DNA of 44,042 bases. Origin: Bacteroidota bacterium (GTDB lineage: Bacteria > Bacteroidota > Bacteroidia > Chitinophagales > BACL12). Location: NCBI GenBank assembly GCA_029571985.1, contig JAKQVC010000254.1, positions 1 to 44,042 of the forward strand, read 5' to 3'. Position numbers and translations under genes: made by a program. Positions 1 to 8,782 of this stretch are shown here, in pieces. The stretch's first letter is position 1. Every line of letters starts with the position of its first letter. The notes below the pieces were generated by a model that was not told where the DNA came from, made no database searches, and saw nothing but the letters and a program-made list of their open reading frames with translations.

Positions 1-432
1 CTGAGGATTGGTGTCGTGTTGTCGCGCAAAGGCGGCGCTTATCGGGAATTAACGCAAACAGCCGGTATGCGGATATTACCCGTGTTGGGAAATGGAAAAC
101 AAGTGTATCCGTGGATTCATATTCAGGATGTTGCCAAAATCTTTTTGTTTGCCATCGAACAGGGGATTTCGGGCACATTTAACGCAGTAGCCCCCAATCC
201 GATACATCAAAAAAAGCTTATGCAAACAATAGGTGCAACTAAAGGCGGGCTATATATTTATGCACCGGCTCCTGCGTTCGGATTGCGATTGGTCCTGGGC
301 GAAATGGCTGATGCTGTATTAATCTCACAACATGTATCGTCTGCAAAATTGGAAAATGCCGGTTATCGTTTTGATTTTCCGACCATAGAGGCTGCAGTGC
401 AACAAATAGAACATGCCCCACCCAAAAGGTGA
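1..432 (+). CDS. TIGR01777-type NAD(P)-dependent epimerase, C-terminal part (5' truncated by window edge)
   Basis: The frame is open from base 1, reading LRIGVVLSRKGGA, which matches the conserved RxGxVL..GGA stretch of the SDR-type epimerases called TIGR01777 (YfcH/SulA-like). A mid-protein WIHIQDVA follows, as does the C-terminal DUF1731-like block (FNAVAPNP near the middle, then the AEMxD-like GEMADAVLISQHV). About 143 residues are present, roughly the second half of a usual 300-residue protein, so the GTG at 16 is not a real start. The physiological substrate of this family is unknown; members are predicted cytoplasmic NAD(P)-binding sugar-nucleotide-type epimerases. The gene converges on the vWA gene with 23 bases between stops. 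Confidence 0.85.
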   Translation: MRIGVVLSRKGGAYRELTQTAGMRILPVLGNGKQVYPWIHIQDVAKIFLFAIEQGISGTFNAVAPNPIHQKKLMQTIGATKGGLYIYAPAPAFGLRLVLGEMADAVLISQHVSSAKLENAGYRFDFPTIEAAVQQIEHAPPKR

Positions 433-439
433 GGCATGT
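411..439. terminator. Hairpin between convergent genes
   Basis: A 12-bp stem with one mismatch (411-422 pairs with 428-439) around the loop CAAAA spans the stop codon of the epimerase and the gap to the convergent vWA gene. There is no clean T-run on either side, so it is at best a weak bidirectional terminator. Confidence 0.4.
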
Positions 440-455
440 ACAAAAATGTTGATTT

Positions 456-2444
456 TTATTTTATCGAAGCAACGCCGGAGTATTGCTTAACCAAATCAAT
501 AAATTCAGTTCTGTATCCAAGTGCATCATTGCCTTTCGCGCCTGAGGCGAGTTGTAATATTTCAGTTAAAGTTGCATCACCTTTGAATTCTGAGTCACGC
601 AGCACCATGCCAAACTCAGTAACCGCACATGCAAATCTGAAATTATCACTGGTGCCTGCAAAAGAAACAGGCGAATTATAAACGGCTTTTTCAATTAATT
701 TGCTTGTGCTGCTTTTGGGGTCTTTATAGCGCAATTGCAATGTCATTAATTCCTGTGTGTTATAAGCTGAAGGATCAATGGTGCTCGATTGGTATTTTAA
801 TTGTTGCGTTTGCGGTGTCGATGACATGCCATTGGGTTGATAGCTGTTTTTGGTGCGCTTGATTTCATACAGCGCCGTAACGCGGTGGCCGGCGCCTAAT
901 TCACCGGCATCTTTGGTGTCGTCGTTGAAATCTTCTTTATTCAACACGCGATTTTCATACCCAATTAAGCGATAACTTTCCACAAGAGCAGGATTAAATT
1001 CAATTTGAATTTTTACGTCTTTCGCGATGGTAAATAATGTGCCACGCATATCAGTGCCAAACACTTTTTCTGCCTCTTTTTTTGTGTCGATGTAATAATA
1101 GGAGCCATTGCCATTATCTGCAATAGATTCCATTTTGCTGTCTTTGTAATTACCCATGCCAAATCCGCATACGGTTATAAAGACACCTGATTTACGCTTA
1201 TCCTCAATTAACCTGGTCATTTCGGCATCACTGCTTGAACCAATATTAAAGTCGCCATCGGTGCATAAAATCACCCGGTTATTACCGTCGTCAATCATAT
1301 TCTTTTGCGCAATATCATAGGCCAGTTGAATGCCTGCGCCGCCTGCCGTTGATCCACCGGATTCGAGGTTTTGAATCGCCTGTTTGATTTTTTCTTTATC
1401 ACTGGCCGGTGTCGAAGGGAGCACTTCTCCTGCAGCACCTGCATACACTACTAATGCCACGCGATCGGTAGGACGCAACTGGTCAACTAAATAATTCAAT
1501 GAAGATTTTACCAGCGGCAATTTATTTTCCTGACCCATGCTACCGCTAACGTCTATCAGAAACACGAGGTTTGATGGTGCAGCTTTGCTGTAATCAATAT
1601 CTTTTCCCTGTAACCCAATCATGAGAATTTGTGATTCTGGATTCCACGGACAATCGCTTAGTTCATAATGCACTGCAAATGGTTCGTTATTCTTTGGTTG
1701 TACATAGGTGTAATCGAAATAGTTAACCATCTCTTCAATACGAACGGCATCTTTCGGTATTTGCTGTCCATATTGTATAAAACGACGGATATTCGCATAA
1801 GATGCATTGTCTACATCTATCGAGAAAGTTGACAATGGATCTGATAAGGGTTGCTTGAATCCATTTTCAGTAATTGTCGAATAGCTTTCCGTATTATAAT
1901 TGGGGTTGTAAAATTCTTCATCACTATCATGCATGGAATAACCTTGTATGGTCATAGGGCTTGCCATATAACTCTTATCAGCCTTGCCTTCTGTTTTCAA
2001 CCTGAAACGATTTGTGCTCTCCATTTCAACATAATCTGCAGTTACTTCCTCCATGACCTCTGCATCTTTTTTAATTATCATCGTATCTGCTATACTGATT
2101 GATGCCAGGCTTAGTTGAAATATGCGTTGAATCGTGCTGTTATCTTCAATGGAGATTTCTTCCGTATAGCTACTATAACCCGGAGCCGAAACGGAAACAT
2201 AATAAGTTCCGGAGGCTAAAGATTCAATTTTGAATGCGCCGATAGAATCTGTGTTGAACCATACAGCGTCATGAAATTGAATATTCGCACCTTCAATGGG
2301 CGTTTGTGTTATGGCATCAATAACGTATCCTTCCAGCGTGCCGGTGCCATCAAAAATGATTGCATCGGATTCTGAGCGGGAAATGCCTATCCAGGCACCA
2401 AAACTTAATATTGCTGCTCCGGCAGCGTACATCCAGGTTGACAT
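456..2444 (-). CDS. von Willebrand factor A domain protein with carboxypeptidase-regulatory-like domain (YfbK/DUF3520 type)
   Basis: This 662-residue protein starts with a hydrophobic segment (residues 5-20) that anchors or exports it. A carboxypeptidase-D-regulatory-like beta domain follows (about 35-105, GTLEGYVIDA...). Next is a linker and the vWF_A N-terminal block (about 198-248, PLSTFSIDVDNASYANIRRF). The vWA domain (about 292-460) has MIDAS residues DVSGS (298-302), a Thr in GGSTAGGAG and CTDGD (394-398). The C-terminal third matches DUF3520. This architecture is widespread in Bacteroidota; the partner or ligand is unknown. The complete MIDAS suggests divalent-metal-dependent protein binding in the periplasm or at the cell surface. 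No TAnnTTTG box was seen close upstream. Confidence 0.9.
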   Translation of the reverse strand: MSTWMYAAGAAILSFGAWIGISRSESDAIIFDGTGTLEGYVIDAITQTPIEGANIQFHDAVWFNTDSIGAFKIESLASGTYYVSVSAPGYSSYTEEISIEDNSTIQRIFQLSLASISIADTMIIKKDAEVMEEVTADYVEMESTNRFRLKTEGKADKSYMASPMTIQGYSMHDSDEEFYNPNYNTESYSTITENGFKQPLSDPLSTFSIDVDNASYANIRRFIQYGQQIPKDAVRIEEMVNYFDYTYVQPKNNEPFAVHYELSDCPWNPESQILMIGLQGKDIDYSKAAPSNLVFLIDVSGSMGQENKLPLVKSSLNYLVDQLRPTDRVALVVYAGAAGEVLPSTPASDKEKIKQAIQNLESGGSTAGGAGIQLAYDIAQKNMIDDGNNRVILCTDGDFNIGSSSDAEMTRLIEDKRKSGVFITVCGFGMGNYKDSKMESIADNGNGSYYYIDTKKEAEKVFGTDMRGTLFTIAKDVKIQIEFNPALVESYRLIGYENRVLNKEDFNDDTKDAGELGAGHRVTALYEIKRTKNSYQPNGMSSTPQTQQLKYQSSTIDPSAYNTQELMTLQLRYKDPKSSTSKLIEKAVYNSPVSFAGTSDNFRFACAVTEFGMVLRDSEFKGDATLTEILQLASGAKGNDALGYRTEFIDLVKQYSGVASIK

Positions 2445-2510
2445 AGTTTTTGCATTTAGTGAAATGAATGAATGTCACTATGATGCAGATTGCCCCGGAT
2501 TTCCATAAAC

Positions 2511-2540
2511 AAAAAAAATCCCGGTCGACTGACCGGGATT
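2511..2540 (-). terminator. Intrinsic terminator of the small lipoprotein gene
   Basis: A perfect 10-bp stem (2517-2526 with 2531-2540, loop GACT) is followed on the minus strand by eight T residues (A-run 2511-2518 on the plus strand). It lies 24 bases after the stop of the lipoprotein gene and separates it from the vWA gene. Confidence 0.9.
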
Positions 2541-2563
2541 ACATAGGCTATTCAGCAATACAT

Positions 2564-2923
2564 TTAATCTCTGCTGTCTACTGAATTTAAATCAATATAC
2601 ACTAAATCCAGTCCGAGCGGTTTGGCTTTGCGCACGGTGTCTACACCATCCTTAATACGAATGTGTACAACAACATCATCGCTGCCTTTCGCCAGCAAAA
2701 ATACCGGGTCGCCAACAGCGTCTTCCTGATATACCTTGAATACCCCTTCGCGATCATAAACATATTCATAATCGCCATTCGGGTTTTGGTAAATCACATC
2801 AAACGTTGTTCCGGTAACGATGTACGTGATCTTGTTTGTATCCGGTGTTTCTGTGCTGTAGCAGGAAGAAAAACCGAAAAGTACTAGAGCTAGTACGGCT
2901 AAAAAAATTGTCTGTCGCTTCAT
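2564..2923 (-). CDS. Small lipoprotein of unknown function
   Basis: A 119-residue protein with a lipoprotein signal peptide: a basic start (MKRQ), a hydrophobic stretch, and lipobox FSSC with the acylated Cys at residue 21. The mature part is about 98 residues, mostly short polar and hydrophobic alternations suggesting beta strands (YIVTGTTFDVIYQN, GDYEYVYDREGVFKVY). I do not recognise a family. It forms its own transcription unit, with a strong terminator downstream and about 240 bases without genes upstream. Membrane attachment is predicted from the lipobox; nothing in the sequence points to a specific role. Confidence 0.8.
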   Translation of the reverse strand: MKRQTIFLAVLALVLFGFSSCYSTETPDTNKITYIVTGTTFDVIYQNPNGDYEYVYDREGVFKVYQEDAVGDPVFLLAKGSDDVVVHIRIKDGVDTVRKAKPLGLDLVYIDLNSVDSRD

Positions 2924-3160
2924 ATTCTTGAACCTTGAAATACTAAGATATACATTTCCACATTCCTTATGTATATACAGGAATTAATAAAATGTGACAT
3001 GCATATTAGCTGTTATAAAATGAGATTACAGGGCGAATCTCTTACTAATTGCTGATTATTTATAATATTATGTCATTAAAAAGGTCATTATGTGACATAA
3101 TGACTGGCTTAACCAAGGGCAATTACAGGTAAATAATGTGAAAGCGGAATGCTATTGAAA

Positions 3161-4099
3161 TCAAGGCTGTAAGCGGGTCTTTGCTTCCAGATATCCATTC
3201 CATATCTGCGTCAGGATCTCTCCTGCAGGTAAAATTTCCTTAATCATTGCGCTTACCTGTCCTATTTCTAGTTCACCCGCATCCAGATCCCCCTCAAACA
3301 TGCCTTTTTTCGCCCGACCCCGGCCCAGTAAGGCCCGCAGCTCTTCAGGTGTGGCACAGCGTGCGTAAGCCGCAGATAATTCGGAGTAAAAAGCATTCTT
3401 GATTAGCCGTACCGGAGTGATTTCTTTGAGTGTGAGTACGGTGCTGCCTTCATTCGACTTGAGTACTGCCTCTTTAAAGTGAGCATGGGCTGAACTTTCG
3501 AGGCTCGCTACGAAGCGACTGCCAATTTGGACACCCGAAGCACCCAAGGCCATACAGGCCAGCATCGCCCGACCATCACCAATACCCCCCGCGGCTATAA
3601 CCGGAATGCTCACTGCATCGGCAACGGCTGGTATTAAACATAAGGTGGTCGTTTCCTCCCGACCGTTATGCCCTCCTGCCTCAAATCCTTCGGCAACTAT
3701 GGCATCAACGCCCGCATCCTGACATTTAATGGCAAATGCCGTGCTGCTTACCACATGTACTACGGTTATGCCATGCTGTTTGAGCAGGGGAGTCCAGGTT
3801 TTAGGACTGCCGGCAGAGGTAAATACAATAGGCACTTCTTCCTCGATAATGATTTGCATATGTTGCTCAATATCGGGATATAATAATGGCACATTTACGC
3901 CAAATGGTTTTTGTGTTGCCGCTTTACATTTCCGGATATGTGTACGCAATTGATCCGGGTACATACTGCCACTGCCAATTAATCCTAATCCACCGGCATT
4001 AGAAACTGCCGCCGCTAATTCCCATCCCGAACACCAAATCATCCCGGCCTGAATTATCGGATATTGAATGTGCATTAATTGAGTGATTCTATTTTCCAT
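3161..4099 (-). CDS. Nitronate monooxygenase / 2-nitropropane dioxygenase family flavoenzyme
   Basis: A 312-residue FMN-dependent TIM-barrel protein. Recognisable blocks are PIIQAGM near residue 14, the GGLGLIGSG loop (37-45), EAGGHNG (140-146; AGGHxG carries the catalytic-site His in nitronate monooxygenases), AAGGIGDGR (169-177, phosphate binding) and GVQIGSRF (189-196). Members oxidise nitronates, and the fold is shared with the enoyl-ACP reductase FabK, so a FabK-like role cannot be excluded. The length is normal, the protein is predicted cytoplasmic, and the start ATG at 4099 gives the usual short N-terminus (MENRITQLMHIQYPIIQAGM). It lies between a lipoprotein gene and a nucleotidyltransferase gene with no evident functional tie. 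Confidence 0.88.
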   Translation of the reverse strand: MENRITQLMHIQYPIIQAGMIWCSGWELAAAVSNAGGLGLIGSGSMYPDQLRTHIRKCKAATQKPFGVNVPLLYPDIEQHMQIIIEEEVPIVFTSAGSPKTWTPLLKQHGITVVHVVSSTAFAIKCQDAGVDAIVAEGFEAGGHNGREETTTLCLIPAVADAVSIPVIAAGGIGDGRAMLACMALGASGVQIGSRFVASLESSAHAHFKEAVLKSNEGSTVLTLKEITPVRLIKNAFYSELSAAYARCATPEELRALLGRGRAKKGMFEGDLDAGELEIGQVSAMIKEILPAGEILTQIWNGYLEAKTRLQP

Positions 4100-4169
4100 G
4101 AATGCCGGATTTTATCGAATGTATTATTAGAAAATTAATTGCGTAAATGACACCTCATCACTACACATT

Positions 4170-5174
4170 TTAATTTGCTTTTGACAAATCAATTTCTGTA
4201 TTGTCGCCAATATTTAAACTCTGACTCATACCCTTAATAGTGGTATCTGAACCGATAACGCTTTCCTGTAAAACAACATCTTCGATGGTTGCGTCATTAC
4301 CGATAATGGACTGACGAATAATGCTGTATTTTACAGTTGTATGATCGCCTAAAGTAACATTTGGCCCAATGATGGAATTGCTGATATCGCATCCTGAAGC
4401 AATGGACACCGGTTCGATGATAATCGTGTTGGGGTAAGCGTTTCCGTGATGTCCGAGGGGATGTAATTTCTTTAATAAGATGGCATTTGTTTCTAATAAA
4501 ATTTCCTTTTTACCGCAGTCGTACCAATTTTGAATTTTAAATCCGCGAAACACAACACCGTCCTGTATCATCAACATTAAGGCATCGGTTAAATGATACT
4601 CACCCTGTGTTTTATATCCGTGTGTTATTATTTGTTCGAGTGCAGAAAACAGTAGACTGCTTTCGCGAATTTTATAAATACCAACTAAGGCGAGATTGGA
4701 TTTCGGGATACTCGGTTTTTCTATTACACGTACTATCCGCATATCGTCATCAACTTCTGCGACACCAAAATCGCGCGGATCATCAACGCGTTTTAATCCT
4801 AATGCAGATTCAGGCAGTGACATCACCGATTCGATATCTGCATCGAAAATGGTATCACCCAAAACAATATAAATTTCTTCGTTTGCCTGTACCAGATTAC
4901 GGGTTAAATAAATGGCGTGCCCTAATCCCTCACGTTTATTTTGAATAACAAATTGCGCGCGTAATTCTGGATAATTTTCATGCACAAAGGCTTCAATTTT
5001 TTCACCCAGATAACCAATCACAAACACAAATTCGGTAAACCCTGCTTTTACCATGCGGTCGATGATAAATCCTAAAATAGGCTTACCGGCAACCGGAATT
5101 AATGGTTTAGGCTGTGAGTAGGTGTGTGGGCGAAGACGTGTGCCAACCCCGGCCACCGGAATAATCACTTTCAT
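4170..5174 (-). CDS. Sugar-1-phosphate nucleotidyltransferase with left-handed beta-helix tail
   Basis: A 334-residue protein, cytoplasmic. The N-terminal Rossmann-like NTP transferase domain (1-235) opens with MKVIIPVAGVGTRLRPHT, the G-x-G-T-R-x-R-P nucleotide-binding loop, followed by QPKPLIPVAGKP. VLGDTIFDAD holds a metal-binding Asp. Hexapeptide-like repeats (about 245-330) form a beta helix. It resembles glucose-1-phosphate thymidylyl- or uridylyltransferases (RfbA/GalU class); the base and sugar cannot be assigned. The frame is open 12 codons further upstream, but the ATG at 5174 is chosen for two reasons: the family begins at MKVII, and a TACCTTTG box sits exactly 4 bases before it. 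Confidence 0.9.
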   Translation of the reverse strand: MKVIIPVAGVGTRLRPHTYSQPKPLIPVAGKPILGFIIDRMVKAGFTEFVFVIGYLGEKIEAFVHENYPELRAQFVIQNKREGLGHAIYLTRNLVQANEEIYIVLGDTIFDADIESVMSLPESALGLKRVDDPRDFGVAEVDDDMRIVRVIEKPSIPKSNLALVGIYKIRESSLLFSALEQIITHGYKTQGEYHLTDALMLMIQDGVVFRGFKIQNWYDCGKKEILLETNAILLKKLHPLGHHGNAYPNTIIIEPVSIASGCDISNSIIGPNVTLGDHTTVKYSIIRQSIIGNDATIEDVVLQESVIGSDTTIKGMSQSLNIGDNTEIDLSKAN

Positions 5175-5178
5175 GTCG

Positions 5179-5186
5179 CAAAGGTA
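5179..5186 (-). promoter_or_regulatory. Bacteroidota -7 box (TACCTTTG), 4 bases before ATG
   Basis: The minus strand reads TACCTTTG-CGAC-ATG into the nucleotidyltransferase. It matches the TAnnTTTG consensus. The spacing implies a leader of close to zero bases. No clear -33 TTG was seen. Confidence 0.7.
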
Positions 5187-5512
5187 GAGATTGCCCGCCT
5201 TTGACACCAATCAGCCGGATTTTCCATTTTCCAGGTTTTTTGTGACCAGGCTATAATGGCCAATTTTGGGCTGAAAGGCCGTATATGATGGCTTTTAGCT
5301 GATTTTTGTTTCAGTTTAAGCCTGAACAATGCGGACTTTTAGGCGTTTTTGCACAAAGAATTTCTCCCGAAACCAGCCTACTTGTGACATGTCCTGATGC
5401 TCAAAATGACGATTTCTTTACATATTTCGGCCTACGCAAATCCTGAATATCAGATTGTTTCGTATTTTTATAGGCTGAATAAGTAGGGCTTACTTTAACC
5501 TATTCTTAATCT
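5187..5512. other. Intergenic region between divergent genes, no gene seen
   Basis: About 325 bases lie between the nucleotidyltransferase promoter (minus) and the CotH gene (plus). No ORF, RNA gene or strong hairpin was found. The region is T-rich and presumably holds the promoter of the CotH gene, but I see no exact TAnnTTTG box there. Confidence 0.5.
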
Positions 5513-8278
5513 ATGGTAAAAAAATTACTCCTCACTGCGACAATTACTGGAATTGCAGTAACCTCTATGTTTGCTCAGGTTGTTATTAACGAGTATTCTG
5601 CAGCAAACTGGACCGACATTGCCGATAACTATGGCGAATACGAAGATTGGATTGAATTGTATAATGCCGGCGCAACGGCGGTCGACCTTTCGGGTTACCA
5701 TTTAAGCGACCGCGATGATGAGCCGACCAAATATGCCATTCCTGCCGGTGTAAGTATTTCTGCTGGTGGCTATTTGCGTTTTTGGTGCTCCAGCCGAAAT
5801 ACAGCCGTTGGAACCAATTATCACACAAATTTCAAATTAACCCAGACTACCGGTGCTGAAACCGTAGTTTTTGCAGACGCTGCAGGTGCTATTTTGGATA
5901 GTCGTGAACTCGATAATCCAAACCAGACAAACCATAGCTGGGGTAGATACCCGAATGGTGGTGCAGATTGGCGCATTTTTACAGATCCTACACCAAATGC
6001 ATCTAATACCACTGCGCCTAAAATAGCCTATGCCGAAAAACCGGATATGGAACCTAATGCGGGTAATTATGCCGGTTCCGTTACAGTTACGATTACTTCT
6101 CCGGAACCAACCATGACCATCCGCTATACCACCAACGGTGCTTTACCTACTGCGGCTTCAACTATTTATTCCGGACCCATTACAATTACGGAAACAACTG
6201 TTTTACGCACCGTAGCTTTCTCATCATCAAGCGATACATTAAATAGCTTCTGCTCTACAAATACCTATTTTATTGACGAAACAACCACATTGCCAATTAT
6301 TTCACTGGCAGGTGAGGAGATTGACGATTTATTAAATGCTACCGGTTGGGGCATCGAACCAATAGGATCATTTGAATTATTTGATGCGGATTTTAATCTG
6401 GTAGATGAAGCAGTAGGTGATTTTAATGAGCACGGAAATGATTCATGGGCGTATGACCAACGCGGTTACGACTTTATTGTGCGCGATCAGTTTGGCTATG
6501 ATAATGATATCGACCACGAATTTTTTGGCGATGTAACAGATCGTGTTGGTTACCAGCGCTTAATTTCTAAAGCAGGTGCCAATGATAATTACCCATCGGC
6601 CGACGGAGCACATGTGCGCGATGCTTTTATGCATCATATCGCACAACTTGATGATCTGGAATTAGATGAACGTTCTACTTTCTTTAATATCATGTTCCTC
6701 AATGGTGAATACTGGGGTGTATATGATACACGTGAGAAGGCTGATGATAATGATTATACAGATTATTACTACGATCAGGGTGAATACGAAATGGATTATA
6801 TCAAATGCTGGGGCGGCACCTGGGCCGAATATGGTACAATGGCTCCGTGGTCGCCTTTCGTAACATTTGTAACCACAAATGATATGACCATTCCAGCCAA
6901 TTACGATTATGTAACAGATAATTTTAATGTGCTGAGTCTCATTGATTATATTTTATTAAACACATTTAGTGTGTGTTCCGACTGGTTAAATTGGAACACA
7001 GCCTGGTGGCGTGGTTATGACCCGTCGGGGTCTAATTTAACCTGGCGATATGTGCTATGGGATGAAGATGCCACTTTCGGACATTATATTAATTATACCG
7101 GTATTCCGGATGATTCACCAACAGCAGATCCTTGCGACCCGCTTACATTAGGAGGCGTTGATCCAAACGGTCATATCGATATTGCGAATGCTTTAATGGA
7201 TAATCCGGATTTTGAATCATTATATATTAACCGGTTTGCCGATTTATTAAATACCACCTTCGATTGCGAAGTAATTTTGCCAAGATTAGATAGTATTCGC
7301 GCTGTAATTGATGGCGAAATGGAACGGCACACAGATAAATGGGGTGGAACCTACTCCGGATGGAGTGATAATTTCGATGAATTACGCGATTTTATTGAAG
7401 AACGTTGCGGCTATTTAGTTACCGGTGTAGAAGATTGTTTTGATGTAACCGGATATGGTTTGGTTATTCAGGTTGAGCCTGCAGGTTCTCCTAATGATGT
7501 GAAAATATCAACCATCATTCCTGATTATTATCCTTTCGCCGGTACTTACTATAGCGGCACCACACTCAATTTTGAAGCCATTGCGGATCCTGCTTTTTTG
7601 TTTGACCACTGGGAATTCCAGAATCATACACCGGCTCCAAGTATTACAGATGATTCAGTAACCGTTTCCTTAACTTCACCTGATACCATTACCGCATGGT
7701 TTACCACATATGCACTACCGGCCTATGATTTTGTGCTGGATGTATTCCCTCCGGTTTCCGGTACTGCTTCGGTTGAAGGATTGTTTCCAGGATTATATCC
7801 TTATGCAACCACCTATACCAGTGGAACATTTATCGACCTGACCGCTGTGCCAAATGCGGGATTTGTATTTGATTATTGGCAATTGGATAATCATATTGCC
7901 AACCCTGATCCGTTTGCAACAGATGTATTCTTTGCTATCAGTGATCTTGAAAATGCAGTGGCACATTTCAGAATGTTAAATTCGATAAGTGAGAATGGTC
8001 TGGATCTGACTATGACAGCCGTTCCATCTATTACGAATGGTCCCGTTCAGGTGCATTACGGCCTGAGCGCACAAACTGATAATATGCAATTACAGGTATT
8101 TACCTCTACAGGGCAATTGGTGGCTGATTTGAGTAATTCAGCTTCCTTAAGTGGTGCTCAGGGTAATCATGTGGTGCAACTTGACCTTTCCGGATATAAC
8201 CTCGCGGATGGCATGTATATGATTCGTTTAACTGCCGGCGCTTCAGCCATTACTGAGCGGGTGGTTATTGCGAGATAA
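5513..8278 (+). CDS. Secreted lamin-tail / CotH-domain protein with T9SS sorting domain
   Basis: A 921-residue secreted protein. The signal peptide ends at SMFAQ (residue 22). A lamin-tail domain follows (about 22-150, VVINEYSA, WIELYNAG, VDLSGYHLSD). Then come a chitobiase/hexosaminidase C-terminal-like domain (about 178-243, TIRYTTNGALPT) and a CotH-type kinase-like domain (about 260-630, NGEYWGVYDTREKAD and the LWDEDATFGHY stretch, equivalent to the D-x-D-x-x-F-G motif). Two InlB-B-repeat-like modules (about 655-725 and 745-815, each with Y-x-x-G-T then FD-HW/FDYWQ) precede a T9SS type A sorting domain (about 841-921). CotH proteins in Bacillus phosphorylate spore-coat proteins. In Bacteroidota this architecture is common and of unproven activity, so surface protein kinase is only an inference. 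Confidence 0.9.
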   Translation: MVKKLLLTATITGIAVTSMFAQVVINEYSAANWTDIADNYGEYEDWIELYNAGATAVDLSGYHLSDRDDEPTKYAIPAGVSISAGGYLRFWCSSRNTAVGTNYHTNFKLTQTTGAETVVFADAAGAILDSRELDNPNQTNHSWGRYPNGGADWRIFTDPTPNASNTTAPKIAYAEKPDMEPNAGNYAGSVTVTITSPEPTMTIRYTTNGALPTAASTIYSGPITITETTVLRTVAFSSSSDTLNSFCSTNTYFIDETTTLPIISLAGEEIDDLLNATGWGIEPIGSFELFDADFNLVDEAVGDFNEHGNDSWAYDQRGYDFIVRDQFGYDNDIDHEFFGDVTDRVGYQRLISKAGANDNYPSADGAHVRDAFMHHIAQLDDLELDERSTFFNIMFLNGEYWGVYDTREKADDNDYTDYYYDQGEYEMDYIKCWGGTWAEYGTMAPWSPFVTFVTTNDMTIPANYDYVTDNFNVLSLIDYILLNTFSVCSDWLNWNTAWWRGYDPSGSNLTWRYVLWDEDATFGHYINYTGIPDDSPTADPCDPLTLGGVDPNGHIDIANALMDNPDFESLYINRFADLLNTTFDCEVILPRLDSIRAVIDGEMERHTDKWGGTYSGWSDNFDELRDFIEERCGYLVTGVEDCFDVTGYGLVIQVEPAGSPNDVKISTIIPDYYPFAGTYYSGTTLNFEAIADPAFLFDHWEFQNHTPAPSITDDSVTVSLTSPDTITAWFTTYALPAYDFVLDVFPPVSGTASVEGLFPGLYPYATTYTSGTFIDLTAVPNAGFVFDYWQLDNHIANPDPFATDVFFAISDLENAVAHFRMLNSISENGLDLTMTAVPSITNGPVQVHYGLSAQTDNMQLQVFTSTGQLVADLSNSASLSGAQGNHVVQLDLSGYNLADGMYMIRLTAGASAITERVVIAR

Positions 8279-8297
8279 GCCTGCTTTAAATCTATTC

Positions 8298-8334
8298 AGG
8301 GTTGTTTGTCTTAGGGCAAACAACCCTTTTTTTT
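8298..8334 (+). terminator. Intrinsic terminator after the CotH gene
   Basis: A perfect 11-bp stem (8298-8308 with 8317-8327), an 8-base loop and a run of eight T residues, starting 20 bases after the stop codon. Confidence 0.93.
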
Positions 8335-8782
8335 ACCCAATGGTAGTTTCACATTTTTAATTGTTTAATGCATAAGGATGCGTTGCGTTGAGTTATGTAA
8401 AAAAATCCTGCAAGGCACGACTGTCAGGCAGCCAGGGCTGATTAAATTAAATCTTTGCCAAACATACGCTCAGCTATGTGTTAAAATTTGCCTGTCACAA
8501 CATGCAGTTCTCTGAAAACCGCTTATGTAAAAGGAAGCAGCCGAAAACAAATAGTTACTTATAATTTGTTTTTCCATTTGGAAATGAGCGAATAAGCTGT
8601 ATTTTTATATCCGAGTTTATCCGATTTTTGAATTGTTGTTCATTACTTGTTGCCCATTATCCTCAACAATAACTAAACATATTCCCCAAATATGTTTGTC
8701 TGGTTATCCAAGATAACGAGCTCCCATGAAAGTATATGCACACAATCCCTGAACGGATTTTACATTTTTAACACACATATTG
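8335..8782. other. Intergenic region, no gene seen
   Basis: About 450 bases separate the CotH terminator from the PKD-domain gene. No ORF with coding character was found on either strand. A TACATTTT stretch at 8761-8768, one base off the TAnnTTTG consensus and 14 bases before the ATG, could be the promoter of the downstream gene. Confidence 0.4.

Noticed and set aside
2881-2896. Perfect 16-base palindrome GTACTAG-AG-CTAGTAC
   Set aside because: It lies inside the signal-peptide coding region of the small lipoprotein, has no second copy, and could be chance.
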